Below are positions 6,403-7,521 of a stretch of 7,521 bases of DNA, piece by piece. The first letter of the stretch is position 1; each line of letters begins with the position of its first letter. Source of the DNA: an uncultured Oscillospiraceae bacterium (lineage in GTDB: Bacteria; Bacillota; Clostridia; Oscillospirales; Acutalibacteraceae). The stretch is from assembly GCA_958354085.1 (NCBI GenBank), contig CATWUX010000110.1:1-7521 (forward strand), written 5' to 3'. The notes below the pieces were generated by a model. That model was given only the letters and a program-made list of their open reading frames with translations. It ran no database searches and had not been told where the DNA came from. A program made the translations under genes and the position numbers.

Positions 6403-7521
6403 ATGAGTCATCTGGCTGCCGCGCTTTATCGGCTGAGCCCGTCGTCGGGCAACAGTTTTACTTCGCCCTATCCGACGTATATCGAGGAGCGTCCTCTTTA
6501 TTGGCAGTCCCGCCTTTTTGCGCAGATGCAGTTTCTGGCGGAGATTTCACAGCTGGAGAATGGACGCTATGACGCGGCTTTGCTGCCGATTGTGCGGGAG
6601 GCGGCGGACAGATACCGGGCAAACGGGTATGTTTCCCGACAGGATTGTCTGGAAATGGAGCAGGAAACGCTGAAAATCGGGATACCGGTCAAGGATTACC
6701 GGGTGATCTGCGTTGGCCATGCCCACATGGACATGAATTGGACCTGGGGCTATGACGAGACGGTGCAGGTGGTGCTGGATACCCTGTCTACCGTGCTGAC
6801 TTTGATGCGGGAATATCCGGATTTCAAGTTCAGCCAATCGCAGGCTTCGGTCTATCGGATTGCGGAGGAATTCGGCCCGCCGTCTTTGCTGGACGAGCTG
6901 CGCCGCCGCGTGCAGGAGGGGCGGCTGGAAGTCACCGCTTCCACGTGGGTGGAGGCGGATAAGAATATGCCCGGCACCGAAAGTCAGGTGCGCCAGCTTT
7001 TGTACGCCAAGCGGTATCTTTCCCGGCTGCTGCCGGTGAAGGAAGACGATATATGCATCGACTTTGAGCCGGACACCTTCGGTCACTCGCTTCACATTCC
7101 CGAGATCCTCGCGGATGCGGGAATTCGCTATTACTATTTCAACCGCGGCTGGACGCAGCCGGCTATTTCCAGATGGTGTTCCCCGTCCGGCGCGCAGGTG
7201 CTGTCTTATCTGGACTCCGCTTTTTACAGCGCCATTGTCGATCATCGCTTTTTGACGGGCAAGGTATCCGACTGCGCGGCTTCCGGCCAGAAAACCATGC
7301 TGAAGCTCTACGGCGTGGGAGACCATGGCGGCGGGCCGACGCGGCGGGATCTGGATCGGATTCAGGATCGCATGAACTGGCCGCTGTATCCGCAGCTGCG
7401 GTTCGGTACGCTGCGGGAATTTTATGAAATACTGGATCAAGAGGGCCGTGAAATTCCCGTTTTGTGCGGCGAGCGCAATCCGGTCTATACCGGCTGCTAC
7501 ACCAGCCAGACCCGAATCAAA
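6403..7521 (+). CDS. GH38 alpha-mannosidase-like glycosidase, N-terminal part (3' end outside window)
   Basis: The frame is open from the ATG at 6403 to the last base (373 codons, no stop), so the C-terminal part is missing. GH38 enzymes are retaining, zinc-dependent alpha-mannosidases. The catalytic-domain entry motif is GHAHMDMNWTWGYDET (105-120), with His108 and Asp110 as the first zinc ligands. DFEPDTFGHS (219-228) gives Asp224 as nucleophile and zinc ligand. YGVGDHGGGPT (303-313) and GCYTSQTRIK (364-373) are the next conserved blocks. In usual bacterial GH38 enzymes the block before GxYTS has a zinc-ligand histidine (H-R-G-x-Y-T-S); here it is VYTGCYTS with Tyr. Conversely GDHGGGPT carries His308, where many relatives have a glycine. 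About 105 residues precede the first motif, and no signal peptide is visible, so it is probably cytoplasmic. Substrate may be an alpha-mannoside or another sugar; the variant site leaves this open. Confidence 0.88.
   Translation, partial: MSHLAAALYRLSPSSGNSFTSPYPTYIEERPLYWQSRLFAQMQFLAEISQLENGRYDAALLPIVREAADRYRANGYVSRQDCLEMEQETLKIGIPVKDYRVICVGHAHMDMNWTWGYDETVQVVLDTLSTVLTLMREYPDFKFSQSQASVYRIAEEFGPPSLLDELRRRVQEGRLEVTASTWVEADKNMPGTESQVRQLLYAKRYLSRLLPVKEDDICIDFEPDTFGHSLHIPEILADAGIRYYYFNRGWTQPAISRWCSPSGAQVLSYLDSAFYSAIVDHRFLTGKVSDCAASGQKTMLKLYGVGDHGGGPTRRDLDRIQDRMNWPLYPQLRFGTLREFYEILDQEGREIPVLCGERNPVYTGCYTSQTRIK

Larger units (their letters stand above)
1..7521 (+). other. Polycistronic catabolic operon (interior segment)
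   Basis: Six genes run in one direction with gaps of 4, 2, 15, 14 and 13 bases. Every downstream gene has its own strong ribosome binding site, overlapping or touching the previous stop region. No intergenic space could hold an internal promoter or a terminator hairpin, so all six are very probably on one transcript. The promoter and any regulator lie outside the window, as do the 5' end of the PHP gene and the 3' end of the GH38 gene. Confidence 0.85.

Noticed and set aside
6547..7440. Minus-strand open frame (297 codons) opposite the GH38 gene
   Set aside because: The plus strand here encodes unmistakable GH38 motifs in a frame open to the window end; the antisense frame shows no motif.

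Overview
The window is a compact, single-strand stretch of bacterial DNA. Six co-directional protein genes fill all 7.5 kb, with only 2 to 15 bases between them. Strong GGAGG-type ribosome binding sites, moderately high GC (judged by eye, in the fifties) and the protein families point to a Firmicutes/Clostridia-like anaerobe, probably a gut or other glycan-degrading organism. I cannot name a species. Both ends cut through genes, so this is the middle of a longer operon. There is no promoter, terminator, RNA gene, mobile element or CRISPR array that I can support, and no gene-free stretch longer than 15 bases.

Layout, left to right: (1) the C-terminal part of a PHP-superfamily metallohydrolase (1-822); (2) a DUF1680/GH127-type glycosidase with the family's zinc-cysteine active-site pattern (827-2704); (3) a uroporphyrinogen-decarboxylase-fold (URO-D) protein (2707-3852); (4) a second, divergent URO-D-fold protein with an added C-terminal cysteine-rich tail (3868-5118); (5) a major facilitator superfamily transporter with some likeness to the organophosphate antiporter branch (5133-6389); (6) the N-terminal 373 residues of a GH38 alpha-mannosidase-like enzyme (6403-7521, running off the end).

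Together these look like a catabolic locus: two glycosidases release sugars, the transporter moves a substrate or product, and the PHP hydrolase cleaves an ester- or phosphoester-like bond. The two URO-D-fold proteins are the unexpected part. In anaerobes most such non-heme proteins with an H-x-C zinc motif are methyltransferases of the MtaA/MtbA/CmuA kind, which move methyl groups to or from cobalamin carriers or thiols. The most interesting inference is that the operon handles an O-methylated or otherwise methyl-bearing glycan or glycoside, coupling deglycosylation to demethylation. No corrinoid protein lies inside the window, so this remains a hypothesis that the flanking sequence could test.

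Further oddities at residue level are a glutamate in place of the third zinc cysteine in the first URO-D protein, the cysteine-rich tail on the second, an apparent relocation of a metal-ligand histidine in the GH38 enzyme, and an extra cysteine cluster at the GH127-type active site.
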